From positions 155,237 through 219,236 of the forward strand of contig ONNV01000010.1 in assembly GCA_900319225.1 (NCBI GenBank): 64,000 nucleotides of DNA, written 5' to 3'. Position 1 is the stretch's first letter. The number at the start of each line of letters is the position of its first letter. This document shows, one piece after another, positions 1 to 10,006 of the stretch. The stretch comes from an uncultured Prevotellaceae bacterium. Its GTDB lineage: Bacteria > Bacteroidota > Bacteroidia > Bacteroidales > Bacteroidaceae. The notes beneath the pieces are model-generated. The model made no database searches. It was not told the origin of the DNA and was given only the letters and a program-made list of their open reading frames with translations. A program made the translations under genes and the position numbers.

Positions 1-3000
1 GAGGTAACTGAGAAGAAGGTACGTCGTGAGCGTATGGGACATATCCAGTTGGTAGTTCCCGTAGCACACATCTGGTACTTCCGTTCACTCCCCAACAAGA
101 TAGGTTACCTGCTGGGTATTCCTACCAAGATGCTTGATTCAATCATTTACTACGAGCGCTACATCGTCATCAACAAGGGTCAGTGGGATGATCCCCTCAA
201 GGATTCACGCAAGGCCGATGAGCCTATCCTCCTGACTGAGGATGAGTACCTGGATATCCTGGACAAGCTGCCCAAGGAGAACCAGATGCTTGATGACAGT
301 GATCCCGATAAGTTCGTTGCCAAGATGGGTGCCGAGGCTATCTATGACCTGCTGTGCAAGCTGGATCTGGACAAGCTCTCATATCAGCTCCGTGAGAAGG
401 CAAACGACGAGAAGACCACAATGCAGCGTAAGACTGAGGCTCTGAAGCGCCTTCAGATCGTGGAGTCATTCCGTTCATCACGTGATGTGAACCGTCCCGA
501 GTGGATGATTCTCAAGGTGGTTCCGGTTACTCCTCCTGAGCTGCGTCCTCTGGTTCCCCTGGATGGCGGACGTTTTGCCACATCAGATTTGAACGAGCTT
601 TATCGCCGTGTAATCATACGTAACAACCGTCTTAAGAGACTTATAGAGATCAAGGCTCCTGAGGTGATCCTGCGTAACGAGAAGCGTATGCTGCAGGAGG
701 CCGTAGACAGCCTGTTTGACAACAGCCGTAAGGCCAGCGCAGTGAAGAGTGAGGCTAACCGTCCGCTCAAGTCACTCTCTGACTCACTCAAGGGTAAGCA
801 GGGTCGTTTCCGTCAGAACTTGCTCGGTAAGCGTGTTGACTACTCAGCACGTTCAGTTATCGTTGTAGGTCCTGAGCTTAAGATGGGTGAGTGCGGTATA
901 CCTAAGCTGATGGCTGCCGAGCTCTACAAGCCGTTCATCATACGTAAGCTCATTGAGCGTGGTATCGTAAAGACCGTTAAGTCTGCCAAGAAGATTGTTG
1001 ACCGCAAGGATCCTATTGTATGGGATATCCTGGAATATGTAATGAAGGGTCACCCCGTTCTCCTGAACCGTGCTCCTACACTGCACCGTCTGGGTATCCA
1101 GGCATTCCAGCCCAAGATGATCGAGGGTAAGGCTATCCAGCTGCACCCGCTTGCATGTACCGCTTTCAACGCTGACTTTGATGGTGACCAGATGGCTGTT
1201 CACCTCCCGCTCAGCAACGAGGCCATACTTGAGGCTCAGATGCTCATGCTCCAGTCTCACAACATCCTGAACCCTGCAAACGGTGCTCCTATCACAGTGC
1301 CTGCACAGGATATGGTACTTGGTCTGTACTACATCACCAAGCTCCGTCGCTCAGTAAAGGATGCCGATGGCAACTATATTGAGAAGGTTAAGGGTGAGGG
1401 TCTGACATTCTACGGACCTGAGGAGGCTCTGATCGCATACAATGAGGGTAAGGTTGATATCCATGCCGTTGTCAAGGTTGTAGTAAACGACGTAGACGAG
1501 CAGGGCAGCCCCATCACTCATCTGGTTGAGACATCAGTAGGCCGTGTCATCGTGAACGAGATCGTTCCTGATGAGGTTGGCTTTGTAAACTATATCATAT
1601 CAAAGAAGACTCTGCGTGACCTCATTTCTGAGGTTATCAAGAAGGTCGGTGTTGCCCGTGCCTGCGAATTCCTGGATGGAATCAAGAACCTGGGTTACAA
1701 GATGGCCTTCCAGGGTGGTCTGTCATTCAACCTGAACGATATCATCATACCTAAGGAGAAGCAGGAGCTTGTTGCCAAGGGTAATGAAGAGGTTGAGGGC
1801 ATCATGGCCGAGTATAACATGGGTCTTATCACCGATAACGAGCGTTACAACAAGGTTATCGATGTTTGGACACACGTTAACGAGGACCTGTCAAAGGTGC
1901 TGATGAAGACCATCTCAAATGATGACCAGGGATTCAACTCAGTATATATGATGCTTGACTCCGGTGCCCGTGGATCTAAAGAGCAGATCCGTCAGCTGTC
2001 CGGTATGCGTGGTCTGATGGCCAAGCCTCAGAAAGCCGGTGCCGAGGGTGCACAGATCATTGAGAACCCTATCCTTTCTAACTTTAAGGAGGGTCTGTCA
2101 GTGCTGGAGTACTTCATCTCTACACACGGTGCCCGTAAGGGTCTTGCCGATACCGCTCTTAAGACAGCCGATGCCGGTTATCTGACACGTCGTCTTGTTG
2201 ACGTATCACATGACGTGATCATCACTGAGGAGGACTGCGGTACTCTGCGTGGTCTGGTTTGCACCGCCCTTAAGGAGAATGAGGAGGTTGTTGCATCTCT
2301 CTATGAGCGTATCCTGGGTCGTGTATCAGTACACGATGTAATCCATCCTACTACCGGTGAGCTTCTGGTTGCCGACGGTGAGATGATTACTGAGGAGATT
2401 GCCAAGAAGATAGATGAGTCACCTATAGAGAGTGTTGAGATCCGTTCAGTACTCACCTGCGAGAGCAAGCGCGGTGTATGCGCCAAGTGCTACGGACGTA
2501 ACCTGGCAACAGGCCGTCTGGTTGAGAAGGGTGAGGCCGTGGGCGTTATCGCAGCCCAGTCAATCGGTGAGCCTGGTACACAGCTGACACTGCGTACATT
2601 CCACGCCGGTGGTACTGCTTCTAACATCGCTGCCAACTCACGTCTGGTTGCCAAGTATGACTGCCGCATTGAGTTTGAGGAGCTGCGTACTGTAGAGGCT
2701 CTCGCTGAGGATGGCGTAAATAAGGTTCAGATTGTAGTAGGTCGTCTGGGTGAGGCCAAATTCATCGATGAAAACACCGGAATTGCTCTCTCCAACCACA
2801 ACCTGCCTTACGGTTCAAAACTCTATGTAAAGAACGGCGCAACCGTTAAGAAGGGTGACCTGATCGCTACATGGGATCCGTTCAACGCCCTTATCATCAC
2901 TGAGGTTGCCGGTAAGGTTAAGCTCACTGACGTAATCGCAAACGTAACATACAAGATCGAGTCCGATGAGGCTACCGGTCTTGAGGAGATCATCATAATT

Positions 3001-4089
3001 GAAACCAAGGATCGTACCAAGATTCCTTCAGCCGATATCATCGGTCCCAAGGGCGAGGTTCTGCGTTCCTACAACCTGCCTGTAGGTGGCCACGTTGTCA
3101 TCAAGGACGGTCAGGAACTTGCAGCCGGTGACATTCTTGTAAAGATTCCGCGTGTACAGGGTAAGGCTGGTGATATCACCGGTGGTCTGCCTCGTGTTAC
3201 CGAGCTCTTTGAGGCCCGTAACCCGTCCAACCCGGCAGTCGTATCTGAGATTGACGGTACCGTACACATGGGTAAGATCAAGCGTGGTAACCGTGAGATC
3301 TCTGTAGTTTCACGTACTGATGACGAGCGTAAGTATCTGGTTGCCCTGTCCAAGCAGATCCTGGTACAGGAGGGTGACTATGTACGCGCCGGAACACCGC
3401 TTTCTGACGGTGCCATCACTCCGAGTGACATCCTTGCCATCAAGGGTCCCACAGCCGTACAGGAGTACATCGTGAACGAGGTTCAGGATGTATATCGTCT
3501 GCAGGGTGTAAAGATCAATGACAAGCACTTTGAGATCATCGTACGTCAGATGATGCGTAAGGTAGAGATTGACGAGCCGGGCGATACCCGCTTCCTGGCA
3601 CAGCAGGTCGTTGACAAGCTGGAGTTCATGGAGGAGAATGACCGTATCTGGGGTAAGTATGTAGTTACCGATGCCGGTGACTCTGAGAACCTCTTTGCAG
3701 GTCAGATGGTAACCGCACGTAAGCTCCGTGACGAGAATTCAATGCTCAAGCGTAAGGACCTCAAGCTGGTTCAGGCTCAGGAGGCACGTCCTGCTACATC
3801 AACTCAGATCCTGCAGGGTATCACACGTGCTGCATTGGCTACTCAGAGCTTTATGTCAGCCGCATCATTCCAGGAGACCACCAAGGTTCTGAATGAGGCT
3901 GCCATCAACGGTAAGAGCGATAGCCTGCTGGGTATGAAGGAGAACGTTATCTGCGGTCACCTGATTCCTGCCGGTACCGGTCTCAGAGAGTTCGAGAAGA
4001 TTATCGTTGGTGACAAGGAGGAGTACGAGCGCCTCCAGGCATCACGTAACAACTTCCTGGACATGGATCTCCCTACTAGAGAAAATTGA
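1..4089 (+). CDS. rpoC: DNA-directed RNA polymerase subunit beta' (5' end outside window)
   Basis: Largest catalytic subunit of RNA polymerase. The frame is open from base 1 and continues through the Met at position 34, so the true start and the N-terminal zinc finger lie upstream. The first visible residues ([15 protein letters not shown]) match the region just after that zinc finger. The catalytic Mg-binding motif NADFDGDQM is at 1168-1194. The bridge-helix/trigger-loop region contains [17 protein letters not shown] near 1963-2013. The second zinc site is formed by a Cys in DCGTL and the cluster [11 protein letters not shown] near 2458-2490. The C-terminus shows the usual conserved helix ([14 protein letters not shown]). 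About 1363 residues are visible, as expected for a nearly full-length bacterial beta'. rpoB would be expected immediately upstream. Identity is certain. Confidence 0.98.
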   Translation, partial: EVTEKKVRRERMGHIQLVVPVAHIWYFRSLPNKIGYLLGIPTKMLDSIIYYERYIVINKGQWDDPLKDSRKADEPILLTEDEYLDILDKLPKENQMLDDSDPDKFVAKMGAEAIYDLLCKLDLDKLSYQLREKANDEKTTMQRKTEALKRLQIVESFRSSRDVNRPEWMILKVVPVTPPELRPLVPLDGGRFATSDLNELYRRVIIRNNRLKRLIEIKAPEVILRNEKRMLQEAVDSLFDNSRKASAVKSEANRPLKSLSDSLKGKQGRFRQNLLGKRVDYSARSVIVVGPELKMGECGIPKLMAAELYKPFIIRKLIERGIVKTVKSAKKIVDRKDPIVWDILEYVMKGHPVLLNRAPTLHRLGIQAFQPKMIEGKAIQLHPLACTAFNADFDGDQMAVHLPLSNEAILEAQMLMLQSHNILNPANGAPITVPAQDMVLGLYYITKLRRSVKDADGNYIEKVKGEGLTFYGPEEALIAYNEGKVDIHAVVKVVVNDVDEQGSPITHLVETSVGRVIVNEIVPDEVGFVNYIISKKTLRDLISEVIKKVGVARACEFLDGIKNLGYKMAFQGGLSFNLNDIIIPKEKQELVAKGNEEVEGIMAEYNMGLITDNERYNKVIDVWTHVNEDLSKVLMKTISNDDQGFNSVYMMLDSGARGSKEQIRQLSGMRGLMAKPQKAGAEGAQIIENPILSNFKEGLSVLEYFISTHGARKGLADTALKTADAGYLTRRLVDVSHDVIITEEDCGTLRGLVCTALKENEEVVASLYERILGRVSVHDVIHPTTGELLVADGEMITEEIAKKIDESPIESVEIRSVLTCESKRGVCAKCYGRNLATGRLVEKGEAVGVIAAQSIGEPGTQLTLRTFHAGGTASNIAANSRLVAKYDCRIEFEELRTVEALAEDGVNKVQIVVGRLGEAKFIDENTGIALSNHNLPYGSKLYVKNGATVKKGDLIATWDPFNALIITEVAGKVKLTDVIANVTYKIESDEATGLEEIIIIETKDRTKIPSADIIGPKGEVLRSYNLPVGGHVVIKDGQELAAGDILVKIPRVQGKAGDITGGLPRVTELFEARNPSNPAVVSEIDGTVHMGKIKRGNREISVVSRTDDERKYLVALSKQILVQEGDYVRAGTPLSDGAITPSDILAIKGPTAVQEYIVNEVQDVYRLQGVKINDKHFEIIVRQMMRKVEIDEPGDTRFLAQQVVDKLEFMEENDRIWGKYVVTDAGDSENLFAGQMVTARKLRDENSMLKRKDLKLVQAQEARPATSTQILQGITRAALATQSFMSAASFQETTKVLNEAAINGKSDSLLGMKENVICGHLIPAGTGLREFEKIIVGDKEEYERLQASRNNFLDMDLPTREN

Positions 4090-4104
4090 TTATACTTGAT
4101 AGTG

Positions 4105-4147
4105 AGAATGGGGTGGCTGCATAGTCGGTCACCCCATTCTTTTTTTT
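4105..4147 (+). terminator. Rho-independent terminator of the rpoC operon
   Basis: A perfect 11-bp stem (agaatggggtg at 4105-4115 pairing with 4130-4140) encloses a 14-nt loop and is followed by eight T residues (4140-4147). It sits 16 nt after the rpoC stop, so it closes the rpoC unit and separates it from the sigma factor gene. Confidence 0.9.
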
Positions 4148-4220
4148 ACCTGTTTTTCTTGCTTAACGGACGTATTTGGAGTAACTTGCCGTTTATAAAC
4201 TGAAAAACCCTGAGAGGGTT

Positions 4221-4790
4221 ATGAGAACTGAATCCTTTTCTGAACGTGATCTGGCTTCCCGTTGTGCTGTAAATGACAGGGATGCGCAAGGTGAACTGTA
4301 TGCACGGTACGCAGCCAGACTGTACGCCCTTTGTTTCCGATATGTAGGTGACAGGGAGGAGGCTCAGGATCTCATGCATGACTCTATGATAAAGGCAATG
4401 GGCAGTTTCAGGTTATTCAGCTACAATGGTGAGGGATCGCTCTACGCATGGCTTCGGCGTCTTACGGTAAATATCGTAATTGACAGGCTGCGCAGTATGA
4501 GCAAACTGCGTATGGTGCCGTTGGATACTACGATGGAATGGGATGTTCAGGACTCAGCCGGTGATGAGGATGTGGAGAGTATCCCTGCATCTGTCCTGCT
4601 TGAGATGGTGGCATCGCTGCCGTCAGTTAAACGTGCGGTGTTCAATATGTACTGCATCGACGGTTTCTCACACAAGGAGATTGCCGCAGCCATGAACATA
4701 TCGGAGAAAGGTTCTGCGTCAATACTTGCCAAGTCACGTGCCCAGTTGAGGGAAACCGTTAAGGACTATCTAAAAAGGAACGGAAGATGA
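4221..4790 (+). CDS. ECF-type RNA polymerase sigma factor
   Basis: Sigma-70 family factor of 189 residues with only regions 2 and 4, the extracytoplasmic-function layout. Region 2 lies around residues 25-95 (LYALCFRYVGDREEAQDLMHDSMIKA and a WLRRLTVNIVIDRLR helix). Region 4 lies around 130-185 (LPSVKRAVFNMYCIDGFSHKEIAAAMNISE, a helix-turn-helix). The gene overlaps the next by ATGA at 4787-4790, so the two are probably translationally coupled. That neighbour has a cytoplasmic N-terminus and one membrane segment, which fits a cognate membrane-bound regulator. The target promoters are not evident. Confidence 0.9.
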   Translation: MRTESFSERDLASRCAVNDRDAQGELYARYAARLYALCFRYVGDREEAQDLMHDSMIKAMGSFRLFSYNGEGSLYAWLRRLTVNIVIDRLRSMSKLRMVPLDTTMEWDVQDSAGDEDVESIPASVLLEMVASLPSVKRAVFNMYCIDGFSHKEIAAAMNISEKGSASILAKSRAQLRETVKDYLKRNGR

Positions 4791-5785
4791 AACAACTGGA
4801 AGATATAATCAAGGATCGTCTGGATGACTACGAACTGAAACTGCCCTCCATGGACCAGCAGTCTTTCTGGAGCACCAAGGCTGTCCGTGAACGCGCCGCC
4901 AAACGTCGCCGCTCATATCTGGGGGTTGCGGTAGGTCTGCCTGCCGCCGCCGCAATCCTGTGTGGAGTTTTACTTAGTATCCATTTAATGAAGCCTACTG
5001 AGCCTTCTAAGATAATAGGCGGTATTCCTCCTTCTGTCATGGGACTGCCAGAGTCATACAATGACCTTGATATAATATACAATCTGGCATCCGAAATACC
5101 GGAATTAAGTCAACTGCCGGTATCTGCAGGTGATTGTGTAACCGGACTCATCCATAGATTGTATCAGGATGAATATAAACCCTTCAAAGGTGTCAATGTG
5201 GATGAATTTGACAGTTCCGGCAAGATTGTGAACCACACATTGACCGATGAGAACGGTTATTTTTCCATCAGCATCAGCAATCCTGCAGACAGTATCCTGA
5301 TACATGCCGACGGGTATGAACCGATGAAGTTTGAAATCTTCCGTACTGACGGCCAGATAGCTGGTTTCATTCTTGCAGAAACAGATGAGGTCTCTTTGAT
5401 CGTATCTGATGCACCTGAGTTCCCGGGAGGTACACAGGCCCTTCAGAAATTTATCACAAGCAATATGGAATATCCCTCCGATGCTCTCAGAGACAGCATA
5501 AAGGGTCGTGTATTGGTTCAATTCACCGTTGAAAAAGACGGTTCCATCACCGATATTGAGGTGTTGAAACACGTACATCCGTTGCTTGATAAGGAGGCCG
5601 TAAGGATAGTTTCCGGCATGCCCCGATGGATTCCCGGAAAACATTTCGGGTTCCCAAGAAGGGTAAGATATACCATACCTGTCACTTTCAGACTGGACAA
5701 CAGCACAAAACCGGGTCCGGCTGTAACTGATAATGATAGAGTTGAAGAGGATATCCTGGCTGACCCCAACGACAAGACCTTCTGA
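4787..5785 (+). CDS. Membrane protein with TonB C-terminal domain, candidate anti-sigma factor
   Basis: 332 residues in three parts. Residues 1-43 are cytoplasmic, charged and rich in Arg/Lys just before the membrane. Residues 45-66 form one hydrophobic transmembrane helix. Residues about 115-185 resemble a carboxypeptidase-regulatory-like beta-sandwich (GKIVNHTLTDENGYFSIS). Residues 211-303 are a TonB C-terminal domain, with the FPGG start, a YP motif, GRVLVQFTVEKDGSI and a final YTIPVTFRL strand. The Pro/Lys-rich spacer of classical TonB is absent. The 4-nt overlap with the ECF sigma gene and the N-in topology suggest it restrains that sigma factor; this is inference, since no known anti-sigma motif is clear. 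Its stop codon abuts the stop of the convergent ugd gene. Confidence 0.75.
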   Translation: MKQLEDIIKDRLDDYELKLPSMDQQSFWSTKAVRERAAKRRRSYLGVAVGLPAAAAILCGVLLSIHLMKPTEPSKIIGGIPPSVMGLPESYNDLDIIYNLASEIPELSQLPVSAGDCVTGLIHRLYQDEYKPFKGVNVDEFDSSGKIVNHTLTDENGYFSISISNPADSILIHADGYEPMKFEIFRTDGQIAGFILAETDEVSLIVSDAPEFPGGTQALQKFITSNMEYPSDALRDSIKGRVLVQFTVEKDGSITDIEVLKHVHPLLDKEAVRIVSGMPRWIPGKHFGFPRRVRYTIPVTFRLDNSTKPGPAVTDNDRVEEDILADPNDKTF

Positions 5786-7057
5786 TCAGTCGCGGCGGAA
5801 AAGGTCACGGGTGTAGACCTTATCCTGGACATCGTCCAGACAGGAGTCGTATCGGTTTGCTATGATTGCGTTGCAGCGGCTCTTGAACTCAGAGAGGTTG
5901 TTTACTATCTCACTTCCAAAGAATGTATCGCCGTCCTTGAGTGTGGGCTCATAGATGATTACCTTGGCACCCTTGGCCTTTACACGTTTCATGACTCCCT
6001 GTATTGAACTCTGGCGGAAATTGTCAGAGTTGGATTTCATAGTAAGCCTGTATACACCTACGGTAATGACCTTCTCCGATGCCTCGTTCCATGCGCTGTT
6101 GGCGGTGTAGTAGCCGGCTTTTTCAAGCACGCGGTCCGCGATGAAATCCTTACGGGTGCGGTTGCTGTCCACAATGGCCTGGATAAGGTTCTCAGGTACG
6201 TCATTGTAGTTGGCCAGAAGCTGCTTGGTGTCCTTAGGCAGGCAGTAGCCTCCGTAACCGAATGAGGGGTTGTTGTAATGGTTGCCTATGCGGGGATCCA
6301 GACCTACGCCGTCAATGATGGCGCGGGTGTCAAGACCTTTCATCTCAGCATATGTGTCCAGCTCATTGAAGAAACTCACGCGCAGTGCCAGATAGGTGTT
6401 GGCAAACAGCTTTACAGCCTCGGCCTCGGTGGTTCCCATATAGAGAGTGTCTATGTTCTCCTTGATGGCTCCCTCCTGCAGCAGACGTGCAAAGGTATGT
6501 GCGGCCTCCTCCAGACGCTTTACATTTTTATCGAATCCAACGATGATTCTGGAGGGGTAGAGGTTATCATAAAGGGCCTTGCTCTCACGCAGGAACTCAG
6601 GTGCGAATATGATATTGGGTACAACCACCTTCATGGTTCCGTCCTGCAGGCGCTCGCGATATGAGAACTTTTCACGTACGCTCTCCGTATATCCTACCGG
6701 AATGGTTGACTTGATTACCATTATGGCATCGGGATTGACCTTAAGTACCAGGTCTATCACCTCCTCTACATGACTTGTATCAAAGAAGTTTTTCTTGCTG
6801 TCATAGTTGGTGGGGGCGGCGATAACAATGAAGTCTGCATCGGAATAGGCCTTTTCACCGTCCAATGTGGCGGTCAGGTCCAGGTTCTTCTCTGCCAGAT
6901 ACTGCTCAATATAATCATCCTGTATGGGTGATTTCCGGTTGTTGATAAGGTCAACCTTCTCTTTTACTACATCAACGGCTGTCACATGGTTGTTCTGTGC
7001 CAAGAGTGTGGCCAGAGATAGTCCTACGTAACCTGTTCCTGCTACTGCAATCTTCAT
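5786..7057 (-). CDS. ugd: UDP-glucose 6-dehydrogenase
   Basis: Oxidises UDP-glucose to UDP-glucuronate with two NAD+, supplying precursor for capsule or other surface polysaccharides. The 423-residue protein starts with a Rossmann motif ([12 protein letters not shown], residues 5-16), has the EFLRE substrate loop around 154-158, and the catalytic Cys272 in [10 protein letters not shown]. It lies 15 nt downstream of the UpxY-like gene on the same strand, the order seen at the start of Bacteroides capsule loci. Here no further capsule genes follow; the next gene is convergent. A related UDP-N-acetyl-sugar dehydrogenase cannot be fully excluded. Confidence 0.9.
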   Translation of the reverse strand: MKIAVAGTGYVGLSLATLLAQNNHVTAVDVVKEKVDLINNRKSPIQDDYIEQYLAEKNLDLTATLDGEKAYSDADFIVIAAPTNYDSKKNFFDTSHVEEVIDLVLKVNPDAIMVIKSTIPVGYTESVREKFSYRERLQDGTMKVVVPNIIFAPEFLRESKALYDNLYPSRIIVGFDKNVKRLEEAAHTFARLLQEGAIKENIDTLYMGTTEAEAVKLFANTYLALRVSFFNELDTYAEMKGLDTRAIIDGVGLDPRIGNHYNNPSFGYGGYCLPKDTKQLLANYNDVPENLIQAIVDSNRTRKDFIADRVLEKAGYYTANSAWNEASEKVITVGVYRLTMKSNSDNFRQSSIQGVMKRVKAKGAKVIIYEPTLKDGDTFFGSEIVNNLSEFKSRCNAIIANRYDSCLDDVQDKVYTRDLFRRD

Positions 7058-7072
7058 AAGCTATATAATTGT

Positions 7073-7624
7073 TCAGTTATTCACTAATTCTATGTACGAG
7101 AGCGGAAGTTCAATCCTGGCCGACCCCAGAACACCCAAACCTACCGCTACACACTTCTTGCTCGATACCTCTACCAGTTCACACTCCCTGTCTATGAGGG
7201 GGCCGCATTTTACACGCACACGGTCACCGGGTGAGAACTTGCCGGAATCAATCGTGACAGGGATGTCCTCATACTCTACCATCAGTCTGAAAGTCTCCAG
7301 ATCATTGTCACGTATGACCGCAGGCTGTTTCTGGTCACGATCCATCATGAAACCGGTAATGCTGCGAACACGCTCCAGGATGGGCACTCTCTCCGAGTTC
7401 TTGCAATGAATGAAAATGTATCTGGGCAGAAGCAGCACCTGTACCATCTTGGTCCTGTCGCTCCATTTGCGTTTGACTGTCTGCTGGGGTAGGAAATACT
7501 CAACATTCATCTCCTTTAGCAGATCGGCCACTTTCCACTCATGGCAATATTTTACTCTGCCAATGAACCACTGAGGCTTGGTAAAAAAATCCGGTATTTG
7601 AGTCCCTACGGGAAATAAAGGCAT
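7073..7624 (-). CDS. UpxY-like NusG-family transcription antiterminator
   Basis: 183-residue NusG paralogue. The NGN domain starts at KPQWFIGRVKY and contains FLPQQTVKRKW and LLLPRYIFIHC. A C-terminal KOW segment follows (GDRVRVKCGPLIDRECELVEV). I chose the ATG at 7624 because the longer open frame runs back over the promoter region and encodes non-homologous residues. In Bacteroides, UpxY proteins load on RNA polymerase in the 5' leader of their own capsule operon and prevent premature termination. Here the only co-transcribed gene is ugd, and no UpxZ partner is present. The 5' leader contains a hairpin at 7647-7669. Confidence 0.85.
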   Translation of the reverse strand: MPLFPVGTQIPDFFTKPQWFIGRVKYCHEWKVADLLKEMNVEYFLPQQTVKRKWSDRTKMVQVLLLPRYIFIHCKNSERVPILERVRSITGFMMDRDQKQPAVIRDNDLETFRLMVEYEDIPVTIDSGKFSPGDRVRVKCGPLIDRECELVEVSSKKCVAVGLGVLGSARIELPLSYIELVNN

Positions 7625-7646
7625 ACAGTCCGTTTTAATGTGAGTA

Positions 7647-7669
7647 GAGCTCACCTTATTTGTGAGCCC
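7647..7669 (-). promoter_or_regulatory. Leader hairpin upstream of the UpxY-like gene
   Basis: On the minus strand an 8-bp stem (gggctcac pairing with gtgagctc, one G-T wobble) encloses a 7-nt loop. It lies between the candidate -7 box (7680-7687) and the ATG at 7624. No T-run follows, so it is not a plain terminator. By analogy with UpxY-controlled leaders it could be a pause or recruitment site; that role is inference. Confidence 0.45.
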
Positions 7670-7679
7670 GGCTTTAACG

Positions 7680-7687
7680 CAAAGATA
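7680..7687 (-). promoter_or_regulatory. Candidate -7 box for the UpxY-like/ugd unit
   Basis: On the minus strand this reads TATCTTTG, an exact match to the Bacteroides -7 consensus TAnnTTTG. A second match (TATTTTTG) is at 7700-7707 on the same strand. No well-spaced TTTG -33 element was found for either. A leader of roughly 50 nt would precede the ATG at 7624. Confidence 0.45.
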
Positions 7688-7710
7688 AAGGATTTGTGAC
7701 AAAAATAGGT

Positions 7711-7718
7711 TACCTTTG
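7711..7718 (+). promoter_or_regulatory. Candidate -7 box for the cyclophilin/phosphatase unit
   Basis: TACCTTTG matches TAnnTTTG and lies 18 nt before the ATG at 7737, predicting a very short leader. It supports starting the protein at 7737 rather than at an upstream TTG. It faces away from the minus-strand boxes at 7680-7707, so this short region holds divergent promoters. Confidence 0.45.
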
Positions 7719-7736
7719 TCAAAAAGAAAGAGACTC

Positions 7737-8585
7737 ATGATGAAATATAAACTAATAGCATTACTACTGATGGCAGCAACAATCAATTCCTGTGGAGCAC
7801 GTTCTTCACAGAACGTAAATGCTCAGACGTCCGATAATGAGACCAAGGTTCTCATCAAGACCTCTGCAGGTGACATTACAATCAAGCTTTACAATGGAAC
7901 TCCCTTGCATAGGGATAATTTCATAAAACTTGTCGAGGAACACTACTATGACAGCGTGCTGTTTCACCGCGTCATAAAGGATTTCATGGTACAGGCAGGT
8001 GATCCAGACTCCAAAAATGCCGATAAAAACGCTCAGTTAGGAGCAGGAGGTCCTGATTATACCATTCCCGCAGAGTTTGTGTTCCCCAAGTATTACCACA
8101 AACGCGGTGCGCTGAGCGCTGCACGTCAGGCTGACCAGGTTAACCCCGAGCGCAGGTCATCCGGTTCACAGTTCTATATCGTTACCGGTAAGAAATACCG
8201 TAAGTATGAACTCCAGGAATTTGAGGAGCGTCTGGCACATAACCAGGGCCAGAGAATCTTTGAGGACCTCTGCATGCAGAACCGCGACAGCATACTTTCC
8301 ATGCAGAGCAAGGGTGACAATGAAGGTCTGAGAAAACTGTCTGTTGAACTGAATGAGGCAACAATCAGGAAACAGAAGGAGGTAGGTCCTTTAAAGTTCA
8401 CTGAGGAACAGGTGAAGACTTATATGGATGAGGGCGGAACACCTTTCCTGGACAATGACTACACAGTATTCGGCGAGGTTATTGACGGAATGAAGGTGGT
8501 TGACAAGATTGAATCAGCCGGAACTGACATGTTTGACCGTCCGCGCAAGGACATCCGCATAATCACGATGGAGATAATCAAATAA
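7737..8585 (+). CDS. Cyclophilin-type peptidyl-prolyl isomerase, lipoprotein
   Basis: Predicted periplasmic or outer-membrane-anchored proline isomerase of 282 residues. A short signal peptide ends in the lipobox INSC (Cys19). The cyclophilin fold has the FHRVIKDFMVQAGDP core (residues 76-90, catalytic Arg78) and GSQFYIVTG (143-151). A charged, helical insertion of about 80 residues (152-232) interrupts the fold before its last strands (LDNDYTVFGEVIDG). Such insertions are common in Bacteroidetes cyclophilins. Start: ATG at 7737, with ATG at 7740 equally possible. It is 20 nt upstream of the alkaline phosphatase gene, so the two are probably co-transcribed. Confidence 0.9.
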   Translation: MMKYKLIALLLMAATINSCGARSSQNVNAQTSDNETKVLIKTSAGDITIKLYNGTPLHRDNFIKLVEEHYYDSVLFHRVIKDFMVQAGDPDSKNADKNAQLGAGGPDYTIPAEFVFPKYYHKRGALSAARQADQVNPERRSSGSQFYIVTGKKYRKYELQEFEERLAHNQGQRIFEDLCMQNRDSILSMQSKGDNEGLRKLSVELNEATIRKQKEVGPLKFTEEQVKTYMDEGGTPFLDNDYTVFGEVIDGMKVVDKIESAGTDMFDRPRKDIRIITMEIIK

Positions 8586-8605
8586 ACCGACTATATTACT
8601 GACCT

Positions 8606-10006
8606 ATGAAAAGAAAATTTACGCTTATCATGGCCATGATGCTGCTGGTACTTACGGCATCGGCCAAGAAGGGACCCAAGTATGTCTTCTACTTTATCGG
8701 TGACGGTATGGGCACCAATCAGGTGATGGGAGTCCAGTACTATCTGCAGGATGTAGAGGGTAAATACGGATTCAAGCCGTTGTGTTTTACACAATTCCCC
8801 TATACAGGTCTTGTGGTAACCTATTCTGCCAACAGTGATGTTACAGACAGTTCTGCTGCCGGTACCGCACTTGCCAGCGGACAGAAGACCAACAACAACT
8901 ACCTGGGCGTACTTCCGGACAAGACTACCCCTGTAACCACTATTGCCGAGATGGCTCATAAGAAGGGAGTTCGTGTAGCCATAGGCACATCTGTTTGTAT
9001 AGACCACGCAACTCCAGGTTCTTTCTACGGACATCGGCCGCACCGCAACCAGTATCATGAGATAGGAGCCCAGCTTGCTGAGTCAGGTTTTGACTTCTTT
9101 GGCGGAGCTGATTTCCACAGTCCGTTCACAAGTGACAACAGCGATGAAGGTAATTATGCCCAGGCTGAGAAAGCCGGATATACTATAGTCCATGGTTATG
9201 ACGAGTACAAGCAGAAAGCTGCATCCACCGATAAAATCATCCTTTTTGACAAGGAGCCTAACAGTGACCACTATCTCTCATACGCCATTGACCAGAAAGA
9301 GGGAGACCTTAAGCTCTCTGAGATAACGGAGGCTGCCATTGATTTCATGATGAAGGATCCCAAGAAGGGTTTCTTCATGATGATGGAGGGCGGACGTATA
9401 GACCAGGCTTGCCATGCCAATGATCCCGGAGCTTATGTCCGTGAGATGCTGGATTTTGATGAGGCCATCAAGGTTGCATATGAATTCTATCTCAAACATA
9501 AGAAAGAGACTCTTATCGTAATTACCGCAGATCATGAGACCGGTGGTCTGGGACTTACAGCCGGTGACTATCGTACCAATCTCAAAGTGCTGCAGTACCA
9601 GAAGATGAGTAAGGGCGCTTTCTCTGCTCATCTGGAGAAGATGGGACGTGAGATAGGTGATATCCTTACCTGGGAAGAGGTAGAGCAGGAACTCAAGGAG
9701 AACTTTGGTTTCTGGGATAAGGTAGAGCTTACCGACAAGCAGACTGACAGGCTTAGGAACGTCTATGTCGAGACATTCGGTATGGGTCCCGGAGAGCTCA
9801 AGGAGGGTGAGTATTTCAATGTTGACAAGCTGACAGATGAGGCTGCACGTATCATGACCGAGGCTGCCCAGATCAGTTGGGCTGCAGGTTGTCATTCAGG
9901 CAGCTATGTTCCTGTATTCGCCATCGGTGCGGGTGCTGAGCAGTTCACCGGTCAGATGGACAATACTGAGATACCCGTCAAGATCAAGAAACTTGCCAAC
10001 TACTGA
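8606..10006 (+). CDS. Secreted alkaline phosphatase
   Basis: Phosphomonoesterase of the alkaline phosphatase superfamily, exported by a signal peptide (residues 1-20, cleavage after ASA). Family motifs are FIGDGMG (30-36, metal-binding Asp33), VTDSSAAGTALASG (79-92, probable nucleophile Ser82) and ADHETGG (metal ligands, second half). At 466 residues it has the family's usual size. It should release phosphate from organic esters in the periplasm. It follows the cyclophilin gene closely and probably shares its promoter. Its last 7 bases overlap the end of the convergent helix-hairpin-helix gene. No phosphate-response site was recognised. Confidence 0.92.
   Translation: MKRKFTLIMAMMLLVLTASAKKGPKYVFYFIGDGMGTNQVMGVQYYLQDVEGKYGFKPLCFTQFPYTGLVVTYSANSDVTDSSAAGTALASGQKTNNNYLGVLPDKTTPVTTIAEMAHKKGVRVAIGTSVCIDHATPGSFYGHRPHRNQYHEIGAQLAESGFDFFGGADFHSPFTSDNSDEGNYAQAEKAGYTIVHGYDEYKQKAASTDKIILFDKEPNSDHYLSYAIDQKEGDLKLSEITEAAIDFMMKDPKKGFFMMMEGGRIDQACHANDPGAYVREMLDFDEAIKVAYEFYLKHKKETLIVITADHETGGLGLTAGDYRTNLKVLQYQKMSKGAFSAHLEKMGREIGDILTWEEVEQELKENFGFWDKVELTDKQTDRLRNVYVETFGMGPGELKEGEYFNVDKLTDEAARIMTEAAQISWAAGCHSGSYVPVFAIGAGAEQFTGQMDNTEIPVKIKKLANY

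Noticed and set aside
5105-5644. 179-codon frame antisense to the TonB-domain gene
   Set aside because: It lies wholly inside a gene with clear domains and has no recognisable protein features.
7625-7786. Longer N-terminus for the UpxY-like protein
   Set aside because: The extra residues cross the divergent promoter region and the start of the cyclophilin gene and do not belong to the NusG fold.
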